Of a stretch of DNA of 64,000 bases, positions 9,501 to 18,499 are shown piece after piece; within the stretch, counting starts at the first letter, position 1; each line of letters begins with the position of its first letter. Under the pieces are notes generated by a model, which was not told where the DNA came from, ran no database searches, and saw only the letters and a list, made by a program, of their open reading frames with translations. The stretch is from Yersinia bercovieri ATCC 43970 (GTDB lineage Bacteria > Pseudomonadota > Gammaproteobacteria > Enterobacterales > Enterobacteriaceae). The DNA lies in assembly GCF_013282745.1 (NCBI RefSeq), contig NZ_CP054044.1, forward strand, positions 2,418,001 through 2,482,000. The letters are read 5' to 3'. Both the position numbers and the translations under genes were made by a program.

Positions 9501-12500
9501 AAAGATATATCAATAATCGCCAGTGATTATGGAAACTCGTCAGGAGGCGGGATTGGTATTGCGTATGTTAATGTTGAAACGAAAGGTGGAAACTTTACCG
9601 CCGAGAATAGTGGGTCAAAAAGTATAGGGTTAGCCAACACAAATATTACTGCAGATGCAGTTGGCTTCACCTCTGCCACTAACGGCAATGACGGGCTTTT
9701 AATTCGCGATGCTAATATTACTGCGGCAGTAGGTGATGTTAATATTAATGCGACCTCAAGTCATCAAGGGATCGTTATTAATCCGAACTCAACGTTAAAT
9801 GCCAAAAAAGATATTGTATTGAATGGGACATCAGTTGGCTCAAGTGATGGGGTTATTATCGAGGGGGCCTCTGATGTTTCGCGTAATAACCTTATTGCAC
9901 AAGGGAATGTTACTGTTATAGGACGGAATAGTAACACAGGAAGTACTCAAGGAACGGCGGTGTATTTAGAAAATATCAGTCTGACATCAATAGATAATAA
10001 TATTAATATTAATGGTGCCTCTTCGGGGGGCGGGCATACCTATTTGTCTAACTTTTATTTAAATGCTGCGAAGGGTAATGCCAGCGTTTATGCAAAAACA
10101 GAGTCCGCTTTATTATCTTCAACAGGTTCAGCATTAAGTATTGGTGGTAATAGCCACATAATTGCCAGCAATGGCTCATTGACCGGCAAAGCACTTAATA
10201 CCACCCAGGGTGCAGGTGTTATGTTTAGAGCAAATAGCAGCTTGTCTATTGGAGGGAATGTTGCTTTTAAAGGTGAGACTGATGGTACTGGATCAACGCG
10301 CAATGGCATTGCTTTTCATGGTACCAATACCCTTAATATTGCTAAAAGCAGTCAGTTATCATTAGTCGGTGAAAATAAAGGTGCACAAAGTACCGCAGGC
10401 GGAAATGGTATATCCTATTCAACCCCCAATGGATTAACTATTAATAATAATGGTTCTTTAATAATGGAGGGGCGCTCAACCAGTGGCACGGGCGTTAGCT
10501 TCCCAACCAGTAATAATACACTGATATTAAATGGTGATGGTGATACGTTAATTCAAGGCCGCACTACTTTTGGCAGTGGGGTCTCTCTTTCCGGGGTGGT
10601 AAATAATAGTACAGGCCCCGTGACTATTGAAGGAACCAGTATCGACGGTACTGGAGTTCACTTTTTTAGCGCAGAACATCAAATTAACCGTATTAATGTG
10701 ACTGGGAGTTCAACCGAGGCCGTAGGTCTGCACATCAGCGGCAATGCAACAATTATAGATACGGCACTAACAGGAAAGTCAATTAATGGCAGTGGCGTGA
10801 AAATTGATTCACTGCCGGGGTCCAGTATTGCCACCAATACTGTCTTGAATAATGCCGCACTCAATGGCAGTAGTACCAACAGTAATGGGGTGGAGATAGC
10901 CGGTGATATGCATGGTGTAAACCACAGTATAATTAATGGAACTGTTGATGGTTCAGGTTATGGCATTGATATTGCTGAGAATTTAAACGTCACGGGCACC
11001 AGTGAGGCAGATTTATTGATGTTGCAAGGCGTGGCGACAACAGGAACCGGCACTGGGATAAAACTTTATGGTAATAATGACTTAAGTAATACCAGCTTAA
11101 ATGGCTCGGCGGTTGATGGTATCGCCCTGGATATCGTAGGTCCATTTACTCATAGTGGAAGTGCGGAGTTAAAGGGCACGGCTTCCGGTGCTGGTATCGG
11201 TGTACTGGTTAATGCTCCACTTAGCGACAGTGTTATTAACGGCACTTCCGCCAGCGGCGTTGGTGTACAACTTAATGGTTCGCTTGACAATAGCCGTATC
11301 AATGGTCTCTCAGCCAGTGGGACTGGGGTGAAAATCAGTGATAACACTCTACTTAACAACACGGCGCTAATAGGCAATAGCACGGATGGCAAGGGGGTAG
11401 AGGTTACTGCCAATTTAACTGGCAGCAATGGCAGCGCGGTGCAGGGGAGTGTGGTCAATGGCACGGGGGTGCACATTGATATTGATGTCACTCTCACCGG
11501 TGGCGGGGCGGATGATCTGCTGGCGGTGACCGGCAATGCCACCGGCAGCTATGGCAGTGGGGTGCAGCTGGATGGCAATAACACACTGGATAACACCTCG
11601 CTGGCGGGCAGTGCCACCAATGGCATTGGCGTGGATATTGATGGCCCGCTCACCAACCAAGGCAACACCACGGTTGATGGCAACTCTTCCAACGGCGATG
11701 GGGTGGAACTGCACGGCGCTCTCACTGGCGGCACGGTCAATGGCACTTCCGACGGTGGCCGTGGCATCAAAATCGATGGCGACACCGCACTGGATAACGC
11801 CACCCTCAACGGCAGCAGCGCCGATGGTAGCGGGGTGGCGATTACCGCCAATCTCACCGGTAGCAATGGCAGTGCGGTGCTGGGGGAGACCAGCGACGGA
11901 ACTGGGGTGTATGTGGCCAGGGATGTGGCAGTCACGGGCGGCGGTGAGGATGACCCGCTGGCGGTGATCGGCAATGCCATGGGTAATAACAGCAGTGGGG
12001 TGCAGCTGGATGGCAATAACTACCTCGATAATACCTCGCTGGCGGGCAGTGCCACCAATGGCATTGGCGTGGATATTGATGGCCCGCTCACCAACCAAGG
12101 CAACACCACGGTTGATGGTAACTCTTCCAACGGCGATGGGGTGGAACTGCACGGCGCTCTCACTGGCGGCACGGTCAACGGCACTTCCGACAGTGGCCGC
12201 GGCATCAAAATAGATGGCGACACCGCACTGGATAACGCCACCCTCAGCGGTAGCAGCACCAGTGGTAGCGGGGTGGCGATTACCGCCAATCTCACCGGTA
12301 GCAATGGTAGTGCGGTGCAGGGGGAGACCACTGACGGCACGGGGGTGGATATTGGTAATAATGCGGTTCTCACCGGTGGCGGGGCGGATGACTTGCTGGC
12401 AATTAGCGGCAACGCCACCGGCAGCAACGGCAGCGGGGTGCAGTTGGATGGCAATAACACGCTGGATAACACCTCGCTGGCGGGCAGTGCCATCGATGGG

Positions 12501-13100
12501 CATGGTGTAGAAATCACTAACCCATTAGTGAATAAAGGTAATACGACCATTGAGGGGTATGCGTCTAATAACGGTCATGGGGTACATATTAATGGCCCGG
12601 TCAGTGGTGGCGTGATCAATGGCACCTCAGGGAGTAATCACGGTATTTTCCTCAATGAGTTTGCGCTGATAGATGACATTGCTCTTGGTGGGAACACCAA
12701 CTCAGACAAATCATCGGTACAGATTACGTCACCGGAGCTTATCGGAGAGAATGTGACAATTAATGGTAAAGCGGTCGATAAAAACAGTATTGGCAGCAGA
12801 GCCATATCTGCGCCTATCACTGACGGCGGCAGTGAGAGTAACCGCAGCAGTATCGAGAAAATAGCATCTCAGGACAGTGTGCTATCTGGCCCGCTACTGA
12901 TTAGGCGACAACAGATCCTCAGCTCTCTCGAGGAGCAACCACTCCCTCCCCCGGTAGTTACCGAATCTGAACAAAATATTGCCGAAAATATCACTATCGC
13001 GGTCTGTATTCCCAGCCATGTTTCTACTGGGCAGCAGCTTTGTGACGAGCATGTATTGGGCCGCAGGAAACCAATCGCCTCAACCAAAGGGCCAAAATAG
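6543..13100 (+). CDS. TpsA-type large exoprotein/adhesin (HMW1A/EtpA-like)
   Basis: 2185 residues. It begins with an extended signal peptide: residues 1-30 resemble the ESPR consensus (HRLGCLVAVGEFSRAYGKS), with a hydrophobic core at about 47-68 and likely cleavage after WVLA. A TPS secretion domain follows (about 70-320) with INWGSF, NRVLG and NPNGILFG (N at about 154). The rest is a beta-helix-like array rich in Asn, Gly, Ser and Thr. From about residue 1300 short imperfect units of the form NGTSxxGxGV dominate. Residues about 1621-1986 are 146-residue near-identical repeats. N-X-S/T sequons are dense, fitting the adjacent HMW1C-like glycosyltransferase. The extreme C-terminus has CIPSHVSTGQQLC (C2155, C2167), comparable to the cysteine pair that tethers HMW1. 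A haemagglutinin or adhesin role is inferred from family only. Confidence 0.9.
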   Translation: MNSKLYKLVFCHRLGCLVAVGEFSRAYGKSFSSTGGRSIKNMGARSGILSCLPIMTGLALGTLPLWVLAHPSLPVNGQIVLGQGGIEVNNATLTVVQQSDKLAINWGSFDIAAGSSVIYNQPGQQSIALNRVLGRDASQIYGNLKANGQVFLLNPNGILFGKGAQVDVGGLVASTKSMSNQDFINGCYTLTSRRDEGQVINQANLHTTEGGYIALVGQRVDNHSSAVINTPQGRVVLASGSRVTLNLDHGNLLGVQIQGEQVSTLLRNGGLIQADGGVIQLTARGREMVMDNVIDHTGILQARGLSEKNGTIYLDGGSEGVVKQQGLMDVSSSQGRGGSVILQGENIHLVAGSKIAAHGTEGGGKVLVGGDWQGKNDRIKKARSVVMDKGASIDVAATIKGPGGTTVLWSEYYSGFYGDINARGGPQSGDGGRVETSSRRNLQAFGQVDASAINGSRGSWLLDPAEVTIVGNGTESGSSMQVGDIPAGYVTNTQIFVPTTNVAQILNTSINSQLNTGTNVTITTSNSSLLSCRWCNITLSADINKTAGTDSTLTLYADGNIEVDNNITSNMGKLNLNLLSGNSTVDSIITLNNSHVLLNGGDLLAKHADKNHMARISILGGRYEVGNLTLEGNTGVASQVGVNISNGATIFAAGKIDVTGESSNANGQGWRGIDISGGSTLTAADNMEFDFKSNSKTSWMGTLSNATITSDKDIIFQVNGRAIGGVDIITSNISSKSGTILFDITGDIITTGLDGLRLDGSQVSGKGIKFEANITGADGFLLKNSNITATSGDISANVTTNNKGVFILGDSNINASGNINLTAKTSNSMFTGADAIKIRGNSSSEYVNITAGGHISMVAVNTGKEIGNTIAADYANIQAQGGDFNLSISGVKGSPITNVSISANNISLSGNISDNNALVMTNTFLTAKGDIKSDLSAPANKALYFKGNGGMEAGQNILLVAKSAKASVEAITINGTPSNRMNITAGKDISIIASDYGNSSGGGIGIAYVNVETKGGNFTAENSGSKSIGLANTNITADAVGFTSATNGNDGLLIRDANITAAVGDVNINATSSHQGIVINPNSTLNAKKDIVLNGTSVGSSDGVIIEGASDVSRNNLIAQGNVTVIGRNSNTGSTQGTAVYLENISLTSIDNNININGASSGGGHTYLSNFYLNAAKGNASVYAKTESALLSSTGSALSIGGNSHIIASNGSLTGKALNTTQGAGVMFRANSSLSIGGNVAFKGETDGTGSTRNGIAFHGTNTLNIAKSSQLSLVGENKGAQSTAGGNGISYSTPNGLTINNNGSLIMEGRSTSGTGVSFPTSNNTLILNGDGDTLIQGRTTFGSGVSLSGVVNNSTGPVTIEGTSIDGTGVHFFSAEHQINRINVTGSSTEAVGLHISGNATIIDTALTGKSINGSGVKIDSLPGSSIATNTVLNNAALNGSSTNSNGVEIAGDMHGVNHSIINGTVDGSGYGIDIAENLNVTGTSEADLLMLQGVATTGTGTGIKLYGNNDLSNTSLNGSAVDGIALDIVGPFTHSGSAELKGTASGAGIGVLVNAPLSDSVINGTSASGVGVQLNGSLDNSRINGLSASGTGVKISDNTLLNNTALIGNSTDGKGVEVTANLTGSNGSAVQGSVVNGTGVHIDIDVTLTGGGADDLLAVTGNATGSYGSGVQLDGNNTLDNTSLAGSATNGIGVDIDGPLTNQGNTTVDGNSSNGDGVELHGALTGGTVNGTSDGGRGIKIDGDTALDNATLNGSSADGSGVAITANLTGSNGSAVLGETSDGTGVYVARDVAVTGGGEDDPLAVIGNAMGNNSSGVQLDGNNYLDNTSLAGSATNGIGVDIDGPLTNQGNTTVDGNSSNGDGVELHGALTGGTVNGTSDSGRGIKIDGDTALDNATLSGSSTSGSGVAITANLTGSNGSAVQGETTDGTGVDIGNNAVLTGGGADDLLAISGNATGSNGSGVQLDGNNTLDNTSLAGSAIDGHGVEITNPLVNKGNTTIEGYASNNGHGVHINGPVSGGVINGTSGSNHGIFLNEFALIDDIALGGNTNSDKSSVQITSPELIGENVTINGKAVDKNSIGSRAISAPITDGGSESNRSSIEKIASQDSVLSGPLLIRRQQILSSLEEQPLPPPVVTESEQNIAENITIAVCIPSHVSTGQQLCDEHVLGRRKPIASTKGPK
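11403..12500 (+). repeat. 438-bp tandem repeats inside tpsA (about 2.5 copies)
   Basis: The codons for TANLTGSNGSAV recur at 11403, 11841 and 12279, exactly 438 bp (146 codons) apart. Long stretches are near-identical between copies, for example the part around GATGGCCCGCTCACCAACCA. The second unit contains nine N-X-S/T sequons in 146 residues (NLT, NGS, NNS, NSS, NTS, NTT, NSS, NGT, NAT). The repeats are clearly more GC-rich than the first 4 kb of the same gene. Copy-number change by recombination would keep the frame. Confidence 0.95.
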
Positions 13101-13187
13101 CAATATGCCATTAAAGCCGATGATTTTGATGGGCCACTCATTAGTTTCATATGGGCGGAAAGATCAAATTGCCAGGGAGAGTTGTCA

Positions 13188-15064
13188 ATGGTGGAGAAAA
13201 CAGTTGCGGTTGATGAGCCAACGTTATTCTCATTGTCCTATTTTGAGTTTTTAGTTTGTACCCGACGCTATGAAGATGCGGGGCGACGACTGATTCTAAT
13301 GCTGGAACAATTAGATAGCCACTATGGCCGTTGGGATGTTTTTTCCCTGAATAAACAGTCGTTAGCGCAGCAGGAGCATTATTGTAGTCGTTTGGCGGCA
13401 GCCATTGGAACGCTATTTTCTGATCCCGGATTTGTGCTATCAGAAAAGGGCTTCTTGCAGCTCATTAATTTTCACCGCTGGATTGCATTGATTTTTGCTG
13501 CCTCGCCGTTTGGTCACGCGGATCATGTCATTACCAATCTTAATCAGGCGGGGGAGGGGTGTGCGCATCCTCTGCGGTTCGAGCAGAATAATTTTCTGAA
13601 ATTTTGTCTGATGTATCTGCCTGAGTCGGGTGTGCCTCTTCAGCCGGATATATTGTGGCAATTCAATCCGCAGGCTGCGGCGGCGTTGTTTCTGGCGCTA
13701 TTATCCCCCGGATTTTACCCAGTGCGCAAGGGCACGCAAAACGTGAGTTTTTACTGGGTTGGTTACCTGAAAAACTCTTAACGCTGGAGAGTCTTGAACA
13801 CTTACCTGAACGTATTCTGCACGATGTTTATATGCATTGCAGCTATGCGGATAGGGCAGAAAAGCACCGCATAAAACGCAGCATCAATTTTCATTTACGT
13901 CACGCGCTGCTTCACCATGGTCTATCGGATAGTGATTTAACGCCACCCTCACGGGACAAACCATTGATGCTGGTTATTTTAGAATGGTTTAACAGTGGTC
14001 ATTCTATCTATCGTACCCACTCCAGCACCTTACGTGCTGCCCGCACGCAGTTCTCTACCCATGGTGTCACCATCGTTGAGGCCACGGATGCTATCACCCA
14101 GCAGGTTTTTGATGATTTCACCGAAGTTAGCCGGGTAGGGGCAGTGGAGGCGATTGCTGCATTAGCAAAACAGTTGCAGCCGGATGTTATCTACTTCCCC
14201 AGTGTCGGGATGTTCCCGCTCACTGTCGCGTTGACCAATTTACGGCTAGCCCCCTTACAGGTGATGGCGTTGGGCCACCCTGCGACGACCCATTCTGACT
14301 ATATTGATGCGGTGTTAGTGGAGGAGGATTATTTGGGTGATGTGGCCTGTTTCTCCGAAAAAGTGGTCCCGCTGCCCAAAGATTGTCTGCCCTATGTGCC
14401 GCCGGCCAATATCAGTCAACCTGAACCTATTCAGCATTTCACAGAGCGTTCAGCGGTACATATTGCTGTTTGTGCCTCCGCCATGAAAATAAACCCTCGC
14501 TTTTTAGCCACTTGTGCAGAGATAGCCCAGCGAGCCTCAATACCGGTGGTGTTTCATTTTCTGGTGGGTTTCTGTTGGGGTATCAGCCATCGCGTGATGG
14601 AGCAGGCCGTTAATCACATCCTCCCGCAAGCCAGAGTTTATGAGCATTTGGCGTATCTGGACTATTTGCAGGTGATTAATCAGTGCGACCTATTTATCAA
14701 CCCATTCCCCTTCGGCAATACCAATGGCATCGTCGATACTGTGCGGCAGGGGCTACCGGGCGTTTGTTTAAGTGGGGCTGAAGTTCATGAGCATATAGAT
14801 GAGGGGCTATTCCGCCGTTTGGGATTGGCTGAGGCACTGATCACTCATCATGTGGCCGACTATATCGCGGTTGCCGTGCGGCTAATTACTGATAGCCAGT
14901 GGCGTCATAGCTTGCGCCGCCAACTGTTACAGATTCAGCCCGATAATGTGCTGTTTACCGGTAAACCTGAGCAGTTTGGGTTGATCGTCCGTGGTTTACT
15001 TGATGAGCGCCGTAGCAAGAAGGGGGCGATCAAAAAAGCCCCCAGTGATAAGTTGGGGGCTTGA
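13188..15064 (+). pseudogene. HMW1C/EtpC-like N-glycosyltransferase, frameshifted
   Basis: Two frames together encode a cytoplasmic GT41-related enzyme of the HMW1C/NGT type, which puts hexose on Asn in N-X-S/T of TpsA adhesins. The first frame starts at ATG 13188 (AGGGAGA 7 bp upstream) and runs out of homology at the C5 tract 13705-13709. The second continues with REFLLGWLPEKL and ILEWFNSGHSIYRTHS, and ends with the nucleotide-sugar-site region FGNTNGIVDTV...GAEVHEHIDEGLFRRLGL. Reading TTA TCC CCC then CGG ATT (one extra C) joins them into ~625 residues, the usual length of HMW1C/ApNGT. The last gene of the tpsB-tpsA operon, 87 bp after tpsA. True mutation, phase variation and sequencing error remain possible. 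The C-terminal ten codons are encoded by the fadE terminator hairpin. Confidence 0.87.
15032..15062 (-). terminator. Intrinsic terminator of fadE, inside the glycosyltransferase 3' end
   Basis: Read on the minus strand, AAGCCCCCA pairs with TGGGGGCTT across a short loop and is followed by a T-tract (15037 down to 15032): a textbook intrinsic terminator 34 bp after the fadE stop. On the plus strand the same bases are coding and end in TGA at 15062-15064, without a T-tract. Confidence 0.85.
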
Positions 15065-15095
15065 GTAGACACAGAGATCAATTAAGGTAAATCTA

Positions 15096-17543
15096 TTACG
15101 CCGCTTCAGTGTGCCGTGGTTTCGCTAGCTGCTTTACCGCGGGTTTGGCCGCCAACTCATCGGCTTCAAATTCGTCGACATTAATTGAGCGCAGACGGCT
15201 ATCTTCCGCCTTGGTCAGAATAGCCGCCTCCTCAGCACTGATTTTCCCTTCCGCCAGTGCCTGTTTCGCCAGCACATCCAGGCGAGTAAATGGCAGGCTC
15301 CTGCCCGCTTCCTTACTCAGGCGTTTATGAATAGGCTCTGCGGCAATCACATCCTGCAATGCGGCTTCCAGCAGACCGACCGGATTAAACTCGCTCGGCG
15401 TCAGGTATTGACCACGACCAATACGGCTACGGGTGGCTGATGGCACTTGCAGCAATTGCGCAATCTGGTGATCCAGTTTGTCGGATGGCGCCTGATGCAC
15501 GCGGCCCAATGGGAAGACCACCAACCGCATTAACCCAGCAATCACCCCATTTGGGAAGTTGCGCAGCAAATCGTCCAGCGCTTGCTCCGCTTGATTCAGC
15601 GCATCCTGAACCCCCCAATGCACCAGCGGCAAATCCTCTTTCTGGCGGCCTTCATCTTCATAGCGTTTCAGTGTGGCCGATGCCAGATAGAGTTGGCTGA
15701 GAATATCCCCCAAACGGGCAGAAATACGCTCGCGACGTTTCAGGCTGCCACCCAACACGCCCATCGAGACATCAGACAGCAGTGCCAGATTGGCGCTCAG
15801 GCGGTTCATTTGTTGGTAATAGCGACGAGTGCTGTCTTTCACCGGCGCGGCGCTGGTACGACCATTGGTCAGGCCGAGCCAGAAACTGCGCACCTTAGCA
15901 CTGCCGACATGACCCAAATGGCCAAACAGAGCTTTATCGAAAGCGGCGACATCGTTGGATTGCGCCGCCGCCATCTCATCAAGCACAAATGGATGGCAAC
16001 GAATCGCCCCCTGACCGAAGATAATCATGCTGCGAGTCAGGATATTCGCCCCCTCAACGGTGATACCGATAGGGGCACCCTGATAACTGCGCGCGATAAA
16101 GTTGGTCGGCCCCAGACAGATGCCTTTACCGCCGGCGATATCCATCGCATCCATCACGGCGCGCTGACCACGGTGGGTACAGTGATACTTAACAATGGCT
16201 GATAACACCGCCGGTTTCTCACCCAGCATGATGCCGCTGGTGACCAGTGTCGCTGCGGCGTCCATCACATAGGCGTTACCCGCAATACGCGCCAATGGCT
16301 CTTCAATTCCCTCCATTTTACCGATGGAAATTTTGAACTGGCGGCGAATATAGGCGTAAGCACCAATGCCCATGGCCACACTTTTCAAGCTGCCGGTGGC
16401 GTTGGACGGCAGAGTAATGCCACGCCCGACCGACAGACACTCCACCAGCATCCGCCAGCCTTGCCCGGCCATTTTTGGCCCGCCGATAATGTAATCAATC
16501 GGCACAAAGATATCGTTACCGCGCGTCGGGCCATTTTGGAACGGCACGTTCAGCGGGAAGTGACGGTGACCAATCTCTACCCCGGGGGTATTGGTTGGGA
16601 TCAGAGCACAGGTAATCCCCAAATCAACGGTTTCGCCCAACAGATGTTCCGGGTCAGATAATTTAAATGCCAAACCGAGCACCGTGGCGATAGGCGCGAG
16701 GGTGATATAGCGTTTGTTCCAGGTCAGGCGCATACCCAGCACCTGTTTACCTTGCCATTCACCCATGCAGACGGTGCCAGTATCAGGGATGGCACCGGCA
16801 TCAGAACCGGCTTCCGGACTGGTCAGGGCGAAACAAGGGATCTCGTCGCCTCGGGCCAAACCGGGCAGATAGTGGTTTTTTTGCTCTTCAGTACCATAAT
16901 GTTGCAGTAATTCTCCGGGGCCGAGAGAGTTAGGCACCCCTACGGTGATAGCCAGGATGCCTGATACGCCAGAGAGCTTTTGCAGCACACGGGCCTGAGC
17001 ATAGGCTGAGAACTCAAGACCGCCATACTCTTTCTTAATGATCATCGCAAAGAAGCGATTCTCTTTCAGATAGGCCCACAGTTCTGGCGGCAAGTCAGCC
17101 AGTTCATGGGTAATCTGGAAATCGTTCGCCAGACGACAGGCCTCTTCAACTGGCCCATCGATAAAAGCTTGCTCTTCTGCGGTTAACTGCGGTTTTGGGT
17201 AGTTATGCAGTTTTTTCCAGTCGGGCTGACCTTGGAACAGATCGCCTTCCCACCAAGTCGTACCGGCATCTATCGCCTCTTTTTCGGTACGTGACATGGC
17301 TGGCATGACTTTACGAAACATGCGCAACGCAGGGGCAGAAAACAGCGACTGGCGCAGTGGCGTGAGTAGCAGGGGCAGTAAAACAATCACCAGCGGCAAT
17401 AATACCCAGTATGACCATAACTGCGACGCACCCATTGCGGCAGTGTAAACCAGCAGAATCAAACTACTGAGATAGAGGTTCACCCGGTGATAGAACAGCA
17501 CACCAATAAGAACCAGCAAGGCAACAACGCTAAGAACCATCAT
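15096..17543 (-). CDS. fadE: FadE, acyl-CoA dehydrogenase
   Basis: 815 residues, the same size as E. coli FadE and recognisable over its whole length. It catalyses the first, FAD-dependent oxidation of beta-oxidation, acyl-CoA to trans-2-enoyl-CoA. The N-terminal ~80 residues contain hydrophobic segments ([30 protein letters not shown]), consistent with inner-membrane association. The dehydrogenase core follows ([20 protein letters not shown], then [11 protein letters not shown] and [19 protein letters not shown]). It is divergent from gmhA and preceded by a probable FadR operator. Confidence 0.97.
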   Translation of the reverse strand: MMVLSVVALLVLIGVLFYHRVNLYLSSLILLVYTAAMGASQLWSYWVLLPLVIVLLPLLLTPLRQSLFSAPALRMFRKVMPAMSRTEKEAIDAGTTWWEGDLFQGQPDWKKLHNYPKPQLTAEEQAFIDGPVEEACRLANDFQITHELADLPPELWAYLKENRFFAMIIKKEYGGLEFSAYAQARVLQKLSGVSGILAITVGVPNSLGPGELLQHYGTEEQKNHYLPGLARGDEIPCFALTSPEAGSDAGAIPDTGTVCMGEWQGKQVLGMRLTWNKRYITLAPIATVLGLAFKLSDPEHLLGETVDLGITCALIPTNTPGVEIGHRHFPLNVPFQNGPTRGNDIFVPIDYIIGGPKMAGQGWRMLVECLSVGRGITLPSNATGSLKSVAMGIGAYAYIRRQFKISIGKMEGIEEPLARIAGNAYVMDAAATLVTSGIMLGEKPAVLSAIVKYHCTHRGQRAVMDAMDIAGGKGICLGPTNFIARSYQGAPIGITVEGANILTRSMIIFGQGAIRCHPFVLDEMAAAQSNDVAAFDKALFGHLGHVGSAKVRSFWLGLTNGRTSAAPVKDSTRRYYQQMNRLSANLALLSDVSMGVLGGSLKRRERISARLGDILSQLYLASATLKRYEDEGRQKEDLPLVHWGVQDALNQAEQALDDLLRNFPNGVIAGLMRLVVFPLGRVHQAPSDKLDHQIAQLLQVPSATRSRIGRGQYLTPSEFNPVGLLEAALQDVIAAEPIHKRLSKEAGRSLPFTRLDVLAKQALAEGKISAEEAAILTKAEDSRLRSINVDEFEADELAAKPAVKQLAKPRHTEAA

Positions 17544-17563
17544 GATAAAGCTCCTGAGATGTA

Positions 17564-17580
17564 GGAGGTCTGACCTGTTG
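17564..17580. promoter_or_regulatory. Probable FadR operator of fadE
   Basis: Contains the palindrome AGGTCTGACCT (17566-17576), which fits the FadR core TGGTCxGACCxG apart from the first base. It lies 21-37 bp upstream of the fadE start, where binding would block transcription unless long-chain acyl-CoA is present. Based on consensus match only. Confidence 0.55.
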
Positions 17581-17777
17581 AGTGATACATTTGTTTTAGT
17601 TCATCTCATTATTTTTATCAATACCATTACATGTTATTTACAACTCACTTCACAAATTGTTCGCAATCCTTGCGAAAACTCTTACGCCTAATTCATTACA
17701 GTGCTTCTCGCTGTTTATGCAATCCGGTACACTGATGCAGGAAGATATTGATGCCATAGGACTATAAAGAGGCTCCC

Positions 17778-18359
17778 ATGTACCACGATTTAATCCGCAG
17801 TGAATTGAACGAAGCAGCAGATACGCTGGCAAATTTTCTGAAAGATGATGCGAATATTGATGCCATTCAGCGCGCAGCCGTCCTATTGGCTGACTCTTTT
17901 AAGGCGGGTGGCAAAGTGTTGTCATGCGGTAATGGTGGCTCCCATTGTGATGCCATGCATTTTGCCGAAGAGTTGACCGGTCGCTATCGCGAAAATCGCC
18001 CTGGTTATCCGGCGATTGCAATTTCAGATGTCAGCCATCTCTCTTGCGTCAGCAATGATTTTGGCTATGACTATGTTTTTTCTCGCTATGTTGAAGCCGT
18101 AGGCCGCGAAGGGGATGTTTTGCTGGGCATTTCCACGTCAGGTAATTCAGGTAATATCATTAAAGCGATTGAGGCTGCTCGAGCCAAAGGCATGAAGGTC
18201 ATCACCCTGACAGGCAAAGATGGCGGTAAAATGGCCGGTACTGCGGATATTGAAATTCGTGTTCCCCATTTCGGTTATGCCGATCGTATTCAGGAAATTC
18301 ATATCAAAGCGATTCATATCTTGATTCAGTTAATTGAAAAAGAGATGGTAACAGCCTGA
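17778..18359 (+). CDS. gmhA: GmhA/LpcA, sedoheptulose-7-phosphate isomerase
   Basis: 193 residues, a single SIS domain. It converts sedoheptulose-7-phosphate to D-glycero-D-manno-heptose-7-phosphate for the LPS inner core. Signature stretches are [20 protein letters not shown] near residue 53 and [11 protein letters not shown] near 117; [15 protein letters not shown] near the end holds the conserved C-terminal helix. The start is clear ([17 protein letters not shown]). It is followed by yafJ as in E. coli. Confidence 0.97.
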   Translation: MYHDLIRSELNEAADTLANFLKDDANIDAIQRAAVLLADSFKAGGKVLSCGNGGSHCDAMHFAEELTGRYRENRPGYPAIAISDVSHLSCVSNDFGYDYVFSRYVEAVGREGDVLLGISTSGNSGNIIKAIEAARAKGMKVITLTGKDGGKMAGTADIEIRVPHFGYADRIQEIHIKAIHILIQLIEKEMVTA

Positions 18360-18499
18360 TATGTCGAGGTGATCAACGGCGAGGCTAATGGCATTGTTCA
18401 CCTCAAATATTTATCAAAGATATCGCGGTTGGGTGAGTCCAAAGCGCAGCTAACACCGCTGCAACACCAAGAATGAAGGGTATACGCGGGAGGTTGGTT

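Noticed and set aside
11415..12503. Long minus-strand open frame (362 codons) opposite the tpsA repeats, plus others at 11150-12550
   Set aside because: They arise from the GC-rich, repetitive codons of tpsA; they have no ribosome sites, no family likeness and follow the repeat period exactly.
13182..13187. TTG 13182 as start of the glycosyltransferase
   Set aside because: It lies directly against the ribosome site; ATG 13188 has correct spacing.
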